Positions 43,037 through 52,475 of a DNA stretch of 64,000 nt are shown one piece after another. Below the pieces are notes generated by a model, which worked only from the letters and a program-made list of their open reading frames with translations, searched no databases and was not told the origin of the DNA. The position numbers were made by a program, and so were the translations under genes. The stretch's first letter is position 1. Each line of letters starts with the position of its first letter. The DNA is from CBDCIS01 sp965217565 (lineage in GTDB: Bacteria > Chloroflexota > Dehalococcoidia > Lucifugimonadales > CATOSD01), in assembly GCA_965217565.1 (NCBI GenBank), contig CBDCIS010000008.1, forward strand, positions 1-64,000, read 5' to 3'.

Positions 43037-43672
43037 ATGGTCGAATCTCAAAACAAGGTACAGTGGGTCTATTCGTCCAGGAACAACGATTAGCTGGCCG
43101 AAAGGTACGACCAGTGGGCCGCGGAATACGACGCGGACCTATTGAACGACTTCGGCTGGGTGGGGCCTCAGAACGCCGCCGAGGTGTTCGCGCGTTACGT
43201 GCCGAAGGCCGCGCGCGTGCTGGACGCCGGCGCTGGCACAGGCCTCGTCGGTCAACTCCTGGAACAGCTTGGCTATACCAACCTGGAGGCGATGGACCTC
43301 TCCCAGGGCATGTTGGACGAAGCCCGCAAGAAGGGCGTGTACTCGCCGTTCCACCGAATGGCGTTGGGCGAGCGTCTGGACTTCCCCTCAGACGCCTTCG
43401 ACGCCGTCATCTGCGTCGGCGTCCTTACGCTGGGCCACGCGCCCGCCAACTGCCTGTACGAACTCGTTCGCGTCACTCGCCCTGGAGGCCACGTCGTCTT
43501 CACCATGCGCCCCGATGTGTACGAGAACAACGGCTTCGAGCAAATCCAAGACGAGTTGGTGTCCGCCGGCAGGTGGACGCTGGAGGAGGTAACCGAGGGA
43601 AGCCCCGCGCTCCCAAAGAGTGAACCGGACGTCCTCTTCCAGGTCTGGGCCTACAGGGTCACTGAAAACTGA
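43037..43672 (+). pseudogene. Class I SAM-dependent methyltransferase with in-frame amber stop
   Basis: ATG 43037 opens a frame that meets TAG at 43091-43093 and continues, without shift, as LAERYDQWAAEYDADLLNDF into a Rossmann methyltransferase. Motif I reads VLDAGAGTGLVGQLL, then LEAMDLSQGMLDEAR, a post-motif DAVICVGVLTLGH and TRPGGHVVFTMRPD. The residue replaced is probably Glu (GAG to TAG). Without suppression only an 18-residue peptide is made; restart at TTG 43139 would lack the N-terminal helix. The family methylates small molecules of many kinds; substrate unknown. The pseudogene label assumes the stop is real. Confidence 0.75.
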
Positions 43673-43718
43673 CCACCATCCCCAAAGCTCTCTACGTGTG
43701 ATGGGAATCCTTCCATGT

Positions 43719-43739
43719 CCCCTCCCTTGACGGGAGGGG
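43719..43739. terminator. Hairpin between convergent methyltransferase and mcrC genes
   Basis: CCCCTCCC/GGGAGGGG with a five-base loop, followed by TTAGGGGGTGG. A near copy with the same tail is at 62077-62099, so it is also a dispersed short repeat. The TTA of the tail supplies the mcrC stop codon. Confidence 0.6.
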
Positions 43740-43740
43740 G

Positions 43741-44880
43741 TTAGGGGGTGGGGCCGGCCGCAATACGCAGAAGCTGACGCCTGATTTCCCGGCTGTCCGC
43801 GGCCAGGTCCACGGTGGCGAAGCGTATTTCGTGCCCTTGGACCAGGGCGTACTCGTTGAAATCCTCGACCACTGACGGGTGCAGCAGCACTCCGCTGGAG
43901 TCGAGGGACGCGGGGTCGGCGTCGCGCTCCTGCGACCTCAGATAGGCGTACATCTGGTAGATGTAGCCGCTTTCGAGCGTCTGCCCCCGATGGCGGCCGG
44001 GCTTGAGTATCGACGTGAACTTGGTGTCGATGACGATACGGCGAGGGCCGGACGCGGTCGCTGGTCGTTCCAACACTATGTCCGTCTGCATTGACGGCAA
44101 GACCGTGTCGATGCCCGGTGATTTTGTTTCCACTTGCCAGTGGAACCGGCGTCCTGGGGAAACGCGCCAGCCCTGAGGTGACAGCACGACCTCGTAGAAG
44201 CCGCCCACGGCGCGCTCGAACAACCGTCGCGCCCATGCTTCGTCCCTGTCCGGCGTGGCGAGGTGGGACGCGCCGGGTTCCTCCGTCGGCAACGCGAGGT
44301 CGAACGCGAGGCGGGCGGACGCCAGCATCCGGCGGTCCTCGGCGTCGAGCCTGCCCAGGCGAGAGAGGGGCGTTCGCGGCCGGCGGTTTTCGTAGGATGC
44401 GGGATCTCCAGTCACGCCCGCGCGCTCCATTTGAAGCGACGCCGCCCGGCAGCGGTGAGCCAAGTCTGTGTCGCCGACGATTCTCGCCAGCCGATCGAGC
44501 GCCGACTTGACGAAACGGTTGCGGGGCGTATCAACCGTCAACTCATCGAACGAGCACGCCACCCGGCCCCGCTGAAGGAGTCGGCGGCGTTCAGTCCTTA
44601 GCAAGTCGATGCGCCCCCGCACGCGACTCAGGTCGGCGCGCGTCCGCCGATAGCCGAAGCTGAGATTGCGGCGCATCCGCCGCTCGACGGCGTGCGTGAG
44701 TAGCTCGGCGACCAGGTTGGGGAGCTCGTCCGGGTCGTCCTCCACGTCCACGCTCTTGGCGGGCGGCAGTTCGCGGTAAAGCTCAGATGCGTACAGCATC
44801 AGCAGCCAGATGTTTCTGACCGGGATGCGTCCGATAGTGCGGACATCGGGCGCACTGTCAACCATGTCAGGCGATGCCAT
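43741..44880 (-). CDS. mcrC: McrC-like subunit of 5-methylcytosine restriction system
   Basis: ATG 44880 shares one base with the mcrB stop (TGATG), a coupled start; the frame is open upstream but this start is clearly the real one. About 379 residues. The N-terminal region has IPVRNIWLLMLYASELYREL, and the PD-(D/E)XK-type nuclease core is visible as MQTDIVLERP ... RIVIDTKFTSIL (Asp...Asp-Thr-Lys), then QMYAYLRSQE. McrC docks on the McrB ring and cleaves DNA containing modified cytosine. Together they form a type IV restriction system in the core side of the window. Confidence 0.9.
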   Translation of the reverse strand: MASPDMVDSAPDVRTIGRIPVRNIWLLMLYASELYRELPPAKSVDVEDDPDELPNLVAELLTHAVERRMRRNLSFGYRRTRADLSRVRGRIDLLRTERRRLLQRGRVACSFDELTVDTPRNRFVKSALDRLARIVGDTDLAHRCRAASLQMERAGVTGDPASYENRRPRTPLSRLGRLDAEDRRMLASARLAFDLALPTEEPGASHLATPDRDEAWARRLFERAVGGFYEVVLSPQGWRVSPGRRFHWQVETKSPGIDTVLPSMQTDIVLERPATASGPRRIVIDTKFTSILKPGRHRGQTLESGYIYQMYAYLRSQERDADPASLDSSGVLLHPSVVEDFNEYALVQGHEIRFATVDLAADSREIRRQLLRIAAGPTP

Positions 44881-46643
44881 CACACTTCGGCCAGCAGTGC
44901 GGCTTTCGCGTTCTCGGCCTTCTCCGCGTCGTCGAACCAGTACTCGTCCAGCAGTGGGCCGACCTCCGTCTCGACGACCTGCCTGAACCACTCGACCGGG
45001 TTGTGGGTGGTCGTGCCCGGCGCAGGCGTGACGACGGAGTGCCCCACTCGGAACTGCGGGCCGAGATTTGGATCGCTAGCGATTTGCTCGTTCAGCGACG
45101 TCATTCGCGCCTCGATTCTCTCGAGTACATCTGATGGGATGCCGCACTGCTCACTGACCCAGTTACGCCAGACAGCACCGAACACCGGCTCCAGATCGAC
45201 GAACGCGAACCGGCGGCGCAACGCAAGATCGACCATCGCGATGGAGCGGTCGGCCACGTTCATCGTGCCGATTATGTACAGGTTGGGCGGTAAGTGGACT
45301 CGTTCGCCTTCGGACCTGGGATAGGCCAGTGCCAGCGCGTCCTCCTCGCTGCGCTTGTCCGCTTCCATCAGCGTCAGCGTCTCGCCGAAAATCTGAGCGG
45401 GGTTGCCCCTGTTTATCTCCTCGATGACCATCGCGTAGTCATTGTTGGAGTCGGCCTTGGCATCGTTTGCAACTTCGAGGAGTGGACCGTCAATGAGCGT
45501 CAGCGTACCATCGCCGCCAGGACGAAAGCCCCGTATGAAGTCCTCGTAAGACAGGTTCGGGTGGAACTGCAATCGGCGAACGCGGCGGCCGTCCTTCTGT
45601 CCAATCAAGGCGAAGGCCAGCTTCTTGGCGAGCCACGTCTTGCCCGTGCCCGGCGGACCTTGCAGGATGAGGTTCTTCTTGAGCCGCAGGTGGGCCAGTA
45701 TGGTTTCCAGCTTGGACCGCTCGAGGAAGCAGCCCTCCTCGATAATGTCGTCGATGGTGTATTGCGACGGTGGGGGCGGAGGTGGAGGCGGCGGGGGATC
45801 GCCACACTCCATCTCTTCGGCAACAGGTTCTCCTCTATTCGGCTTCCAGTACTTTCGGATGTCGTCGTTGTAGAAGCCGATGCGTTTTGTGAACTTAGCC
45901 TCAAGTCCTTCGCGGATGTGTTTGATGGCGCGGTCGGTGTCTAAGTTCCGTTCAGGCACACAGCGTTGAAATGCCCTTGCCTTGGCAAGCCGCTTCTTGT
46001 CGTTTCCCAGCATTGCTTCGAAGCTATCAGGGTGGACGATGTGGAGCAGTAGGTGCCTTTCAAGGCCACCGGTGTTCTGATTGTTGACAAGTAGTGAACT
46101 GGTGAAACGCCTCGTGAACAGGAACTCCTTGAACGCCCACGGGGCTTGAAGCAGCCGTTCGCGTTCGGCCGACTCCAGCTTCTTCCAGTGCACAACGGAC
46201 TCAATAAACGTTCCGACCTGGTAGCTGATGCGTTTGCTGCCAAACCCACCCTCTGCATTGATGAGCCTGCCTTGCAGACCGCCAATCAGGTGCTCTGGGA
46301 AAGGCACAGTATTTGGAGACCAGCCAAGTACAGGCTCAATCTTCCTCCGCTTAGTTGCAGGAGTTTGGTGTTGAATCAGGTAGTGGACGTACAACGTTTC
46401 TGCCATCAGTTGGTAAACTTCTGGCGGGCAGCCCGCCAATTGCTGCTCCAACTTAACCAAGAAGTCACTTACCCGTGACACAGCTGGTTGTTCCAAAAAC
46501 CGCGTATGTAGTTCCCCAAGCCACTGGCGCGTCCATATCGGCGTTTCGGGCGTGAACAGCGAGTCGTCGGTTCGCAGCGCTCGGTCAACCCACTGCCGTG
46601 CCGCGTCGTAAGTGCTGTCGGCTCCCGGTCTTTTCGCGCCCAT
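44880..46643 (-). CDS. mcrB: McrB-like AAA+ GTPase of 5-methylcytosine restriction system
   Basis: ATG 46643 follows GGAGGG. The 587-residue protein has an N-terminal region of about 270 residues unlike the usual McrB DUF3578 domain, a ten-proline linker (encoded at about 45768-45797), then the McrB motor. The motor has Walker A GPPGTGKTW, FHPNLSYEDFIRGFRP, Walker B MVIEEINRGN and the McrB signature GTMNVADRS followed by ALRRRFAF. GTP hydrolysis drives translocation toward the McrC nuclease. The novel N-terminus probably sets which modified or invading DNA is recognised. Coupled to mcrC. Confidence 0.9.
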   Translation of the reverse strand: MGAKRPGADSTYDAARQWVDRALRTDDSLFTPETPIWTRQWLGELHTRFLEQPAVSRVSDFLVKLEQQLAGCPPEVYQLMAETLYVHYLIQHQTPATKRRKIEPVLGWSPNTVPFPEHLIGGLQGRLINAEGGFGSKRISYQVGTFIESVVHWKKLESAERERLLQAPWAFKEFLFTRRFTSSLLVNNQNTGGLERHLLLHIVHPDSFEAMLGNDKKRLAKARAFQRCVPERNLDTDRAIKHIREGLEAKFTKRIGFYNDDIRKYWKPNRGEPVAEEMECGDPPPPPPPPPPSQYTIDDIIEEGCFLERSKLETILAHLRLKKNLILQGPPGTGKTWLAKKLAFALIGQKDGRRVRRLQFHPNLSYEDFIRGFRPGGDGTLTLIDGPLLEVANDAKADSNNDYAMVIEEINRGNPAQIFGETLTLMEADKRSEEDALALAYPRSEGERVHLPPNLYIIGTMNVADRSIAMVDLALRRRFAFVDLEPVFGAVWRNWVSEQCGIPSDVLERIEARMTSLNEQIASDPNLGPQFRVGHSVVTPAPGTTTHNPVEWFRQVVETEVGPLLDEYWFDDAEKAENAKAALLAEV

Positions 46644-47298
46644 CGTACCCTCCAATTATCGTGTGCCGTCACGCCTGTGCAATGCGAGGCGCGGCCTGCC
46701 GATGTCTTACAGCAGGGCGCGCCAGCGTTCCAGTGCGGCGAGCGGGGGGCCTGTCAGAATCAGGTTTTGGCGATTGCCGAGCGGCGAGCCCCCGCGGAGG
46801 TTAAGGTACTTTAAGGATTTTACGGTCGCTTGGGAATACCGAAACAATCTTATAATCCTTGCAATCCTGAGAACCCTGAATCTCGTTCTCCCTTCGCGCC
46901 CTTTGGTGTCCTTCGGGGATAATTCTCTGAAGGGTCGCGCCGTTCGGCAGTCCGGCATTGCAGGATGTTCAAGGGCATGGGTTTTGGATTCCTCGGCTCG
47001 CTGCGCTCGCTCGGAATTGCTATGAGCGGCTGCTCACACAAGATGATGAAACCACACCCAAGCGCCTGCTGTGAATGTCATTCTGAACGGAGCCAAGCGA
47101 AGTGAAGAATCCAAAGCGGTAGCATGTGGGAATACATAGGTTTTAGATTCTTCGCTGACGCTCAGAATGACATGGCTGGGGGCAACTCATTTGGCACCGA
47201 ACGGTCTCGATTTCAAAGCTATTCTCATGGTAATGACATGGGGGCTGAGAATCCTGCTTCTGACTATTCCCTTCGCGCCCCTTCGTGTATAATCCCCC
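46644..47298. other. Intergenic region with dispersed inverted repeats
   Basis: No gene. An imperfect inverted repeat spans 47075-47173 (arms ATGTCATTCTGA...GAAGAATCCAAA and TTTAGATTCTTC...TCAGAATGACAT), a REP- or MITE-like unit. ATTGCCGAGCGGCGAGC at about 46773 recurs near 42615. Confidence 0.6.
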
Positions 47299-48846
47299 TC
47301 ACAACCCCTGCCGAATAAAGTCCGCGATTCGCTCGCCTATCATCATGGTGGTAACGTTCGTGTTGGCGCGGATGCAGTCCGGCATGATGGAGGCGTCCAC
47401 AACCCTCAGACCTTCCAGCCCGTGCACCCTGCCGTACTGGTCGACCACCGCCATGGGATCGGACGCCGGCCCCATCTTGCACGTGCCCGAGATGTGTTGA
47501 CCCGTCGTCGCCTCACGCAACAGCCACTCGTCCAGCGCATCATCCGACTCCAATTCGGCGTCGGTAGGCTCGATGCGCTCCTCCACGATGCTATTGAGCT
47601 CCTCTTTCTCAGCCAGCCTCAACGCCAGGCGCACGCCTTCCCGCATTCGCTGGCGGTCGAACGACTCCTGGAGATAGTTGTAGTCGAGGAAAGGCTGAAC
47701 GTTGGGGTCGGTGGAAGTGAGCCGCAACTCTCCCGATCCCAACGCCAGGTACAGCGCGACTGTCATGCGGATGCCCAGCGGCTCCATGCGCCCCCCGCCG
47801 CGATTGACGCGCTCGGTGGCGTAGGAGCTCATCATGATTATCATGTCGTTGCGAAGCTCTGATCCCTCCGCGGTGTAGCGCAGCGCGAACTGAACCCTGG
47901 GCGCAAAGCCGTCCAGCTCGAAGCCCTCCTTCGTCTTCCAGGTCACGAACACGATGGGATGGTCTCGCAGGTTCTGGCCGACGCCCGGCGCGTCCCGGAC
48001 GACCGGTATCCCCAGCTCCTTGAGGTGCTCCGCCGGACCGACGCCGGAGAGCATGAGGATTTGCGGCGAAGCGATCGCGCCGCCGCAGAGAATAATCTCC
48101 TCTCCCTCGACGCTGAACCGCTCTCCGCCGCTCTCGACCTCCAGCCCGGTTGCGCGCTTGCCGTCGAACAGGATGCGCCGCACCGAGCAATTCGGCCGCA
48201 GCGTCAGGTTCAGGCGGTGCCTGGACGGGCCGAGGTAGCCCAGCGACGTGCTCCAACGGATGCCGTTCGGGTTGTTAAATGGCACCGGGCTCAGCCCCAC
48301 CGAATCCGGGTTGTTGAGGTCCGGGCTTTCGGGAAAGCCATGGGCCCGGCAGGCGGCGCGGAACGCCGTCTGCGCCGGAAGCAACTCCTCGGACTTGAAG
48401 CGGCGGGCGATGATTGGCCCGTCAGTGCCATGGAAGTCGTCGTGAATGTCGGTGTCCGTCTCCAGTTTTCGGAAATACGGCAGCAGGCTCTCGAACTCCC
48501 ACTCGTCATTGCCGAACGACGCCCAGGCGTCGTAGTCTTCCGGAACCCCGCGCAGGAACATCTGGCCATTGATCGCGCTGGAGCCGCCGGTAACCTTGCC
48601 CCTCGGAACCATCATCGGCCCCGCCGTGTCCGTCGCCTTTCCTATGAACTGCCAGTTATGGTCGCTGGTCATAACATCGGTCGCGGTGGCGTAACCGTGC
48701 TTCACCTCGTCGGGGAGGTCGTCGATGTCCGGGTAGTCCGGCCCGGCCTCCAGCAGAAGCACGGACCGCTCCGGGTCCTCTGACAGCCGGGAGGCTATAA
48801 TAGCCCCCGCCGAACCGGCGCCCACAACGATTGCGTCGTACTTCAT
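47299..48846 (-). CDS. GMC-family FAD-dependent oxidoreductase (choline dehydrogenase-like)
   Basis: A 515-residue flavoenzyme; ATG 48846 follows CAGGAGGGGGCC. The FAD-binding GxGxxG motif reads VVGAGSAGAIIASRL, the GMC signatures are PRGKVTGGSSAINGQMFLRG and GGAIASPQILMLSGVGP. The C-terminal catalytic region has GQHISGTCKMG with the active-site His and the final ANTNVTTMMIGERIADF. Oxidises a primary or secondary alcohol to the carbonyl. Such enzymes are expanded in SAR202-type Chloroflexota. Single gene with REP-like sequence downstream. Confidence 0.92.
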   Translation of the reverse strand: MKYDAIVVGAGSAGAIIASRLSEDPERSVLLLEAGPDYPDIDDLPDEVKHGYATATDVMTSDHNWQFIGKATDTAGPMMVPRGKVTGGSSAINGQMFLRGVPEDYDAWASFGNDEWEFESLLPYFRKLETDTDIHDDFHGTDGPIIARRFKSEELLPAQTAFRAACRAHGFPESPDLNNPDSVGLSPVPFNNPNGIRWSTSLGYLGPSRHRLNLTLRPNCSVRRILFDGKRATGLEVESGGERFSVEGEEIILCGGAIASPQILMLSGVGPAEHLKELGIPVVRDAPGVGQNLRDHPIVFVTWKTKEGFELDGFAPRVQFALRYTAEGSELRNDMIIMMSSYATERVNRGGGRMEPLGIRMTVALYLALGSGELRLTSTDPNVQPFLDYNYLQESFDRQRMREGVRLALRLAEKEELNSIVEERIEPTDAELESDDALDEWLLREATTGQHISGTCKMGPASDPMAVVDQYGRVHGLEGLRVVDASIMPDCIRANTNVTTMMIGERIADFIRQGL

Positions 48847-49626
48847 GGCCCCCTCCTGATTTTCGCGTTAGCCTTCCCTCGGATGATATACGCGCGGATA
48901 TTCGGCGTCAACAACGCTCGCGTGTAGAACCTGCCCCTACCCCCAACACAGTTGGAATAGGGGCGACCGGCCGGTCGCTCTACGTGGGTTCGTGGTCAGG
49001 ATGCAAGCAGCTTCGGAACAAATCATGACAAGAGTGGCGAAACTCCTTTCTGTGGATTTCGCACGTCCTCTGGATGGGTGGATGTTTTGGCTGGCGGCAA
49101 AACTCCTGTGGGTGTCTCATTTTGATTCATTGTGTCTCATTCCTACTTGGGGTCTGTGACGCCGTGAGAGGATCTAGGGGATGTTTCTGAGTTGGAATGT
49201 AGTAGGGTTGCGGTTGTTTGTATAGGAAATGAGACACTTATTTCTGTGGGTTTCGCACATCGGCCGGGCAATTTCCGTTGCGGTCGTGGCGAGCGGGAGC
49301 GATGGCGGTTGTGTGTCGATGAGGCTACGATAGCACGAGTGTTCGAGTACGTCAAGGGGGTATTGAGGGTTGTCTAAATCAGGATTTAGAAGGAAAGAGG
49401 AATATGCGAAGCCTGATGCCAAGCGCGGCAACCGCTCAGGGTATAGTCTTTGGCGGCAATGGTACAAGGCAGCCTCCTGGCCTCCTGCAAAGAAGGGACT
49501 GGAAATGATGTGGTGGCGCTGGGCTCTGGCCAGGCGCGGCCCACCACTTGCGCGTCGCTCCATGATAGAATGTCCACCGCAGGGGCTGTTGCGTCCCCAA
49601 ACACGCTTAGGAAGGAACGTGCAGAC
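48847..49626. other. Intergenic region with short repeats
   Basis: About 780 bases without a convincing gene. TTCTGTGG(A/G)TTTCGCAC occurs at about 49049 and 49243, with TGTCTCATT nearby in both, suggesting a decayed repeat or IS end. A GACCGGCCGGTC palindrome lies at about 48965. Leftward frames here are antisense to the amidase operon's lead-in. Confidence 0.45.
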
Positions 49627-49821
49627 ATGGCTGAGCTTTCCCCGCAAGAGGTTGGCGAACTTGCCCGCGCCGCCGGCATCGAACTGGACGATCCCAGGGC
49701 GGCCACAATCGCGGCCCGTATGAGCGCCGTCCTCGAGGAACTGGACACGATACCCGACGAGGCCCTCGCCGAGGTCGAGCCGTTCGTAACCTTCGTCGTC
49801 GAGGAGGAATCGCATGAGTGA
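49627..49821 (+). CDS. AtzG/GatC-like small subunit
   Basis: A 64-residue acidic helical protein from ATG 49627 (AGGAACGTGCAGAC upstream): LSPQEVGELARAAGIELD, then MSAVLEELDTIPDEALAEVE and PFVTF. It resembles DUF4089/AtzG, a GatC-like partner that wraps an amidase-signature enzyme. It overlaps the amidase gene by eight bases, which supports a complex of the two. Confidence 0.75.
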   Translation: MAELSPQEVGELARAAGIELDDPRAATIAARMSAVLEELDTIPDEALAEVEPFVTFVVEEESHE

Positions 49822-51238
49822 CCACGCCCTACACTTCCTCGGCATCGCCCGCGCGTCCGAACTGATGCGTGAGAAGCGAATCTCGCCTGTGGAGTTGACG
49901 CAGGCGTACCTCGACCGTATCGATACCCTCGACGACCGGCTCGGCGCGTACATCAGCGTCATGCGTGAAAGCGCGCTGGGCCAGGCTCGACAGGCGGAGC
50001 GGGCAATCCAGGCCGGCGGCCCGCTTGGCTCGCTGCACGGGATCCCCGTGGCCATCAAGGACATCATCGACGTCGCGGGAGTCCTCACCACCGCCGGCTC
50101 GCGGGTTCTCGCGGACAACGTTGCCGACCAGGACTCGACCATCGTCGAGCGGCTGAACCGGGCCGGGGCCGTGCTGCTCGGCAAGCTGAACCTGAGCGAG
50201 TTCGCCATCGGCGGCACGATAGACCATCCCCACGGCACACCGCGCAACCCCTGGAACACGGACCACTCGGCGGGCGGCTCCAGCAGCGGCTCCGGCGTCG
50301 CGGTCGCGGCGGGACTCTGCGCGGGCGCGCTGGGTTCGGACACGGGCGGCTCTATCCGGGGTCCGGCGTCCTTCTGCGGCATCGTAGGCATCCGTCCCAC
50401 CTATGGCCGGGTAACCCGCCACGCCGTCGCGCCCATGTGCTGGTCCATGGATACCGTCGGCCCAATGACCCGCTCGGTCGAGGACTGCGCCATCATGCTG
50501 GCCGCCATCGCGGGCGGGGACGAGCGCGACCCCACCTCCAGCCGCCAGCCCGTGCCCGATTACCTGGACGGCATCGAAGACGGCGCGCACGGCCTCCGCG
50601 TGGGCCTTCCCCAGGAGATGTTCGAATACGAGAGCCTTGACGAGGAAATACGAGACGCCGCGCTGAAAGCAGTGTCCGTCCTTGAAGAGATGGGCGCCTT
50701 CTCCGCCGAGATGTCCCTACCCGCCTCTGCACACAGCGGCGCGGTGTTCGTCGCCAGCGCGGACGTGGACGCGGCGTCCTTCCACGAGCCCTGGCTCAAG
50801 AGCAGACCCGACGACTACGACTGGAACACTCGAACCAGGCTCGAGTCGGCCACACTCATCCCTTCACGCGCGTACATAAAGGCGCAGCGTGGGCGGACGC
50901 TGATTCGCCGTGAGCTGCTGGAGGCCCTGGAACACTACGACGTCATCGTTACGCCCACAGGCCCCGTAACCGCGCCCTCGATAGCCGCATCCACCGGCAG
51001 CCCGGGCGGGTACTACCAGGGCCGTTCGGACCTGGGACGCCGACGCTACACCAGCCCCGCCGCGCTCGCCGGACTTCCCGCGCTGTCCCTGCCATGCGGC
51101 TTCTCCCGCTCCGGGCTGCCAATCGGACTGCAAATCATCGGCAGACCGTTCGACGAAGCCACGGTATTCAGGGTGGCGAGAGCCTACGAGCGCGTGACCG
51201 ACTGGCACACGATGAACCCGGAGGAGCAGACAGCATGA
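49814..51238 (+). CDS. Amidase-signature hydrolase (AtzE/GatA-like)
   Basis: A 474-residue amidase with the full Ser-cisSer-Lys triad: Lys in GIPVAIKDIIDV, the Gly/Ser loop SAGGSSSGSGVAVAAG with the cis-Ser, and the nucleophile in GSDTGGSIRGPASFCG. Length and C-terminus (LPIGLQIIGRPFDEATVF) are normal. Hydrolyses a carboxamide or related C-N bond. With the AtzG-like subunit it resembles the AtzE-AtzG 1-carboxybiuret hydrolase pair more than tRNA amidotransferase, since no gatB is here; the substrate is not proven. Confidence 0.92.
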   Translation: MSDHALHFLGIARASELMREKRISPVELTQAYLDRIDTLDDRLGAYISVMRESALGQARQAERAIQAGGPLGSLHGIPVAIKDIIDVAGVLTTAGSRVLADNVADQDSTIVERLNRAGAVLLGKLNLSEFAIGGTIDHPHGTPRNPWNTDHSAGGSSSGSGVAVAAGLCAGALGSDTGGSIRGPASFCGIVGIRPTYGRVTRHAVAPMCWSMDTVGPMTRSVEDCAIMLAAIAGGDERDPTSSRQPVPDYLDGIEDGAHGLRVGLPQEMFEYESLDEEIRDAALKAVSVLEEMGAFSAEMSLPASAHSGAVFVASADVDAASFHEPWLKSRPDDYDWNTRTRLESATLIPSRAYIKAQRGRTLIRRELLEALEHYDVIVTPTGPVTAPSIAASTGSPGGYYQGRSDLGRRRYTSPAALAGLPALSLPCGFSRSGLPIGLQIIGRPFDEATVFRVARAYERVTDWHTMNPEEQTA

Positions 51239-52101
51239 CCAAAGTGCACGTTCTAGGCGCAGGGACGCCGACGCCAACCCCGACTCGCTTCGGCTCGTCC
51301 TTTGTCGTGGAGACCGGCGACGAACAGCTGATGATAGACTGCGGCCCGGCTGCCACCCACAAGCTGGTGCAGGCCGGACTCTGGCCGACGAACATCGACT
51401 ACCTGTTCTTTACGCATCACCACTTCGACCACGACGTGGACTACCCCTGCTTCCTGCTCTGCCGCTGGGACCAGAGCATCGGCAAGGAGAACCGCCTGCA
51501 AGTCTATGGCCCTACCCTCACGGAAAGGCTCACCCACCGGATCCTCGACCAGAACGAGGGCGCGTTCGCCCACGACTGGATTGCGCGGGTCAACCACCCC
51601 GTGAGCCAGACGGTGTACGTGAACCGCGGCGGCGTTCTGCCCCGCAAGCCTCCCGACGTGTTCGCCAGGGACGTTGGCCCCGGCAAGGTCTATTCCGGCA
51701 AAGACTGGGAGATGAGCGCGGCGCCGGCAGAGCACGTTCAGCCATATCTCGACTCCCTGGCCTACCGTCTGGACACGCCCGACGGCAGCGTCGTCTTCAC
51801 CGGCGACACCCGGCCCTGCGACTCCGTGAGAGACCTCGCTCGCAACGCCGACGTGATGCTGTGCATGTGCTGGGACGACCAGGAGCGCATGGATGCCATG
51901 GACGAGTCCAGGGGCCAGTGCGGCACGATGGACGCCGCCAGGATGGCCCAGGAAGCGGGCGTCAAAAAGCTGGTGCTCGTTCACATAGGCCCCTACCTGT
52001 CCCAGCGCGGCCACATGGAAAAGGGCGTTGGCGACGTGAGGAGCATCTTCGACGGCCAGCTGATCTTCTCCGACGAGCTCATGTCCTTCGAGGTCGGCTA
52101 G
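51235..52101 (+). CDS. Metallo-beta-lactamase-fold hydrolase
   Basis: ATG 51235 overlaps the amidase stop by four bases (ATGA), hence the third gene of the operon. The 288-residue product has the RNase Z/arylsulfatase-like MBL signature: GAGTPTPTPTRFGSSFVVE, LFFTHHHFDHDVDY (HxHxDH), APAEHVQPY, VFTGDTRPCDSV and LVLVHIGPYL. It binds two metals and hydrolyses an ester, lactone or similar bond. Its coupling to the amidase suggests successive steps in breakdown of one compound. Confidence 0.88.
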   Translation: MTKVHVLGAGTPTPTPTRFGSSFVVETGDEQLMIDCGPAATHKLVQAGLWPTNIDYLFFTHHHFDHDVDYPCFLLCRWDQSIGKENRLQVYGPTLTERLTHRILDQNEGAFAHDWIARVNHPVSQTVYVNRGGVLPRKPPDVFARDVGPGKVYSGKDWEMSAAPAEHVQPYLDSLAYRLDTPDGSVVFTGDTRPCDSVRDLARNADVMLCMCWDDQERMDAMDESRGQCGTMDAARMAQEAGVKKLVLVHIGPYLSQRGHMEKGVGDVRSIFDGQLIFSDELMSFEVG

Positions 52102-52475
52102 AGGCCCCGTACTCTCAGAATCGGGTTTCAGGGATTACGAGATTTAGAGGATTTTGGCGTTAGTCGGGTTGTTGGGCAGTGGAATCCTACTGATTCGCTG
52201 AGAAGTTATCCCCGATTGTGGTCATCTCCTTGCCAAAACCCTCCGGATTGCCGCGTGGATTCCCGCTTTCGTGGGAATGACGTCAGGACAGAGATTCGCG
52301 CGTAGCGGCCGGCGGGTTTCAAACCCGTCCTTACTAAATTGGCCGCCCTAAAACGACGCCCATATCCGCCAATCACCATCCCCGACCACCGCTAACCGCT
52401 CGCCCTCAGCGAGCCCACAGTTCCAACAACCCTGTCCCAGACAAACCGATGCCATAGTCAATCCCTAATCGTATG
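52102..52475. other. Intergenic region with REP-like sequences
   Basis: Contains GGATTCCCGC...GTGGGAATGACG-type dispersed repeat at about 52255-52280, similar to ones near 56385 and 59895. No gene is seen. Confidence 0.5.

Noticed and set aside
49174..50400. Leftward open frame of about 408 codons
   Set aside because: Antisense to the amidase operon in high-GC codons; the amidase on the other strand has complete catalytic motifs.
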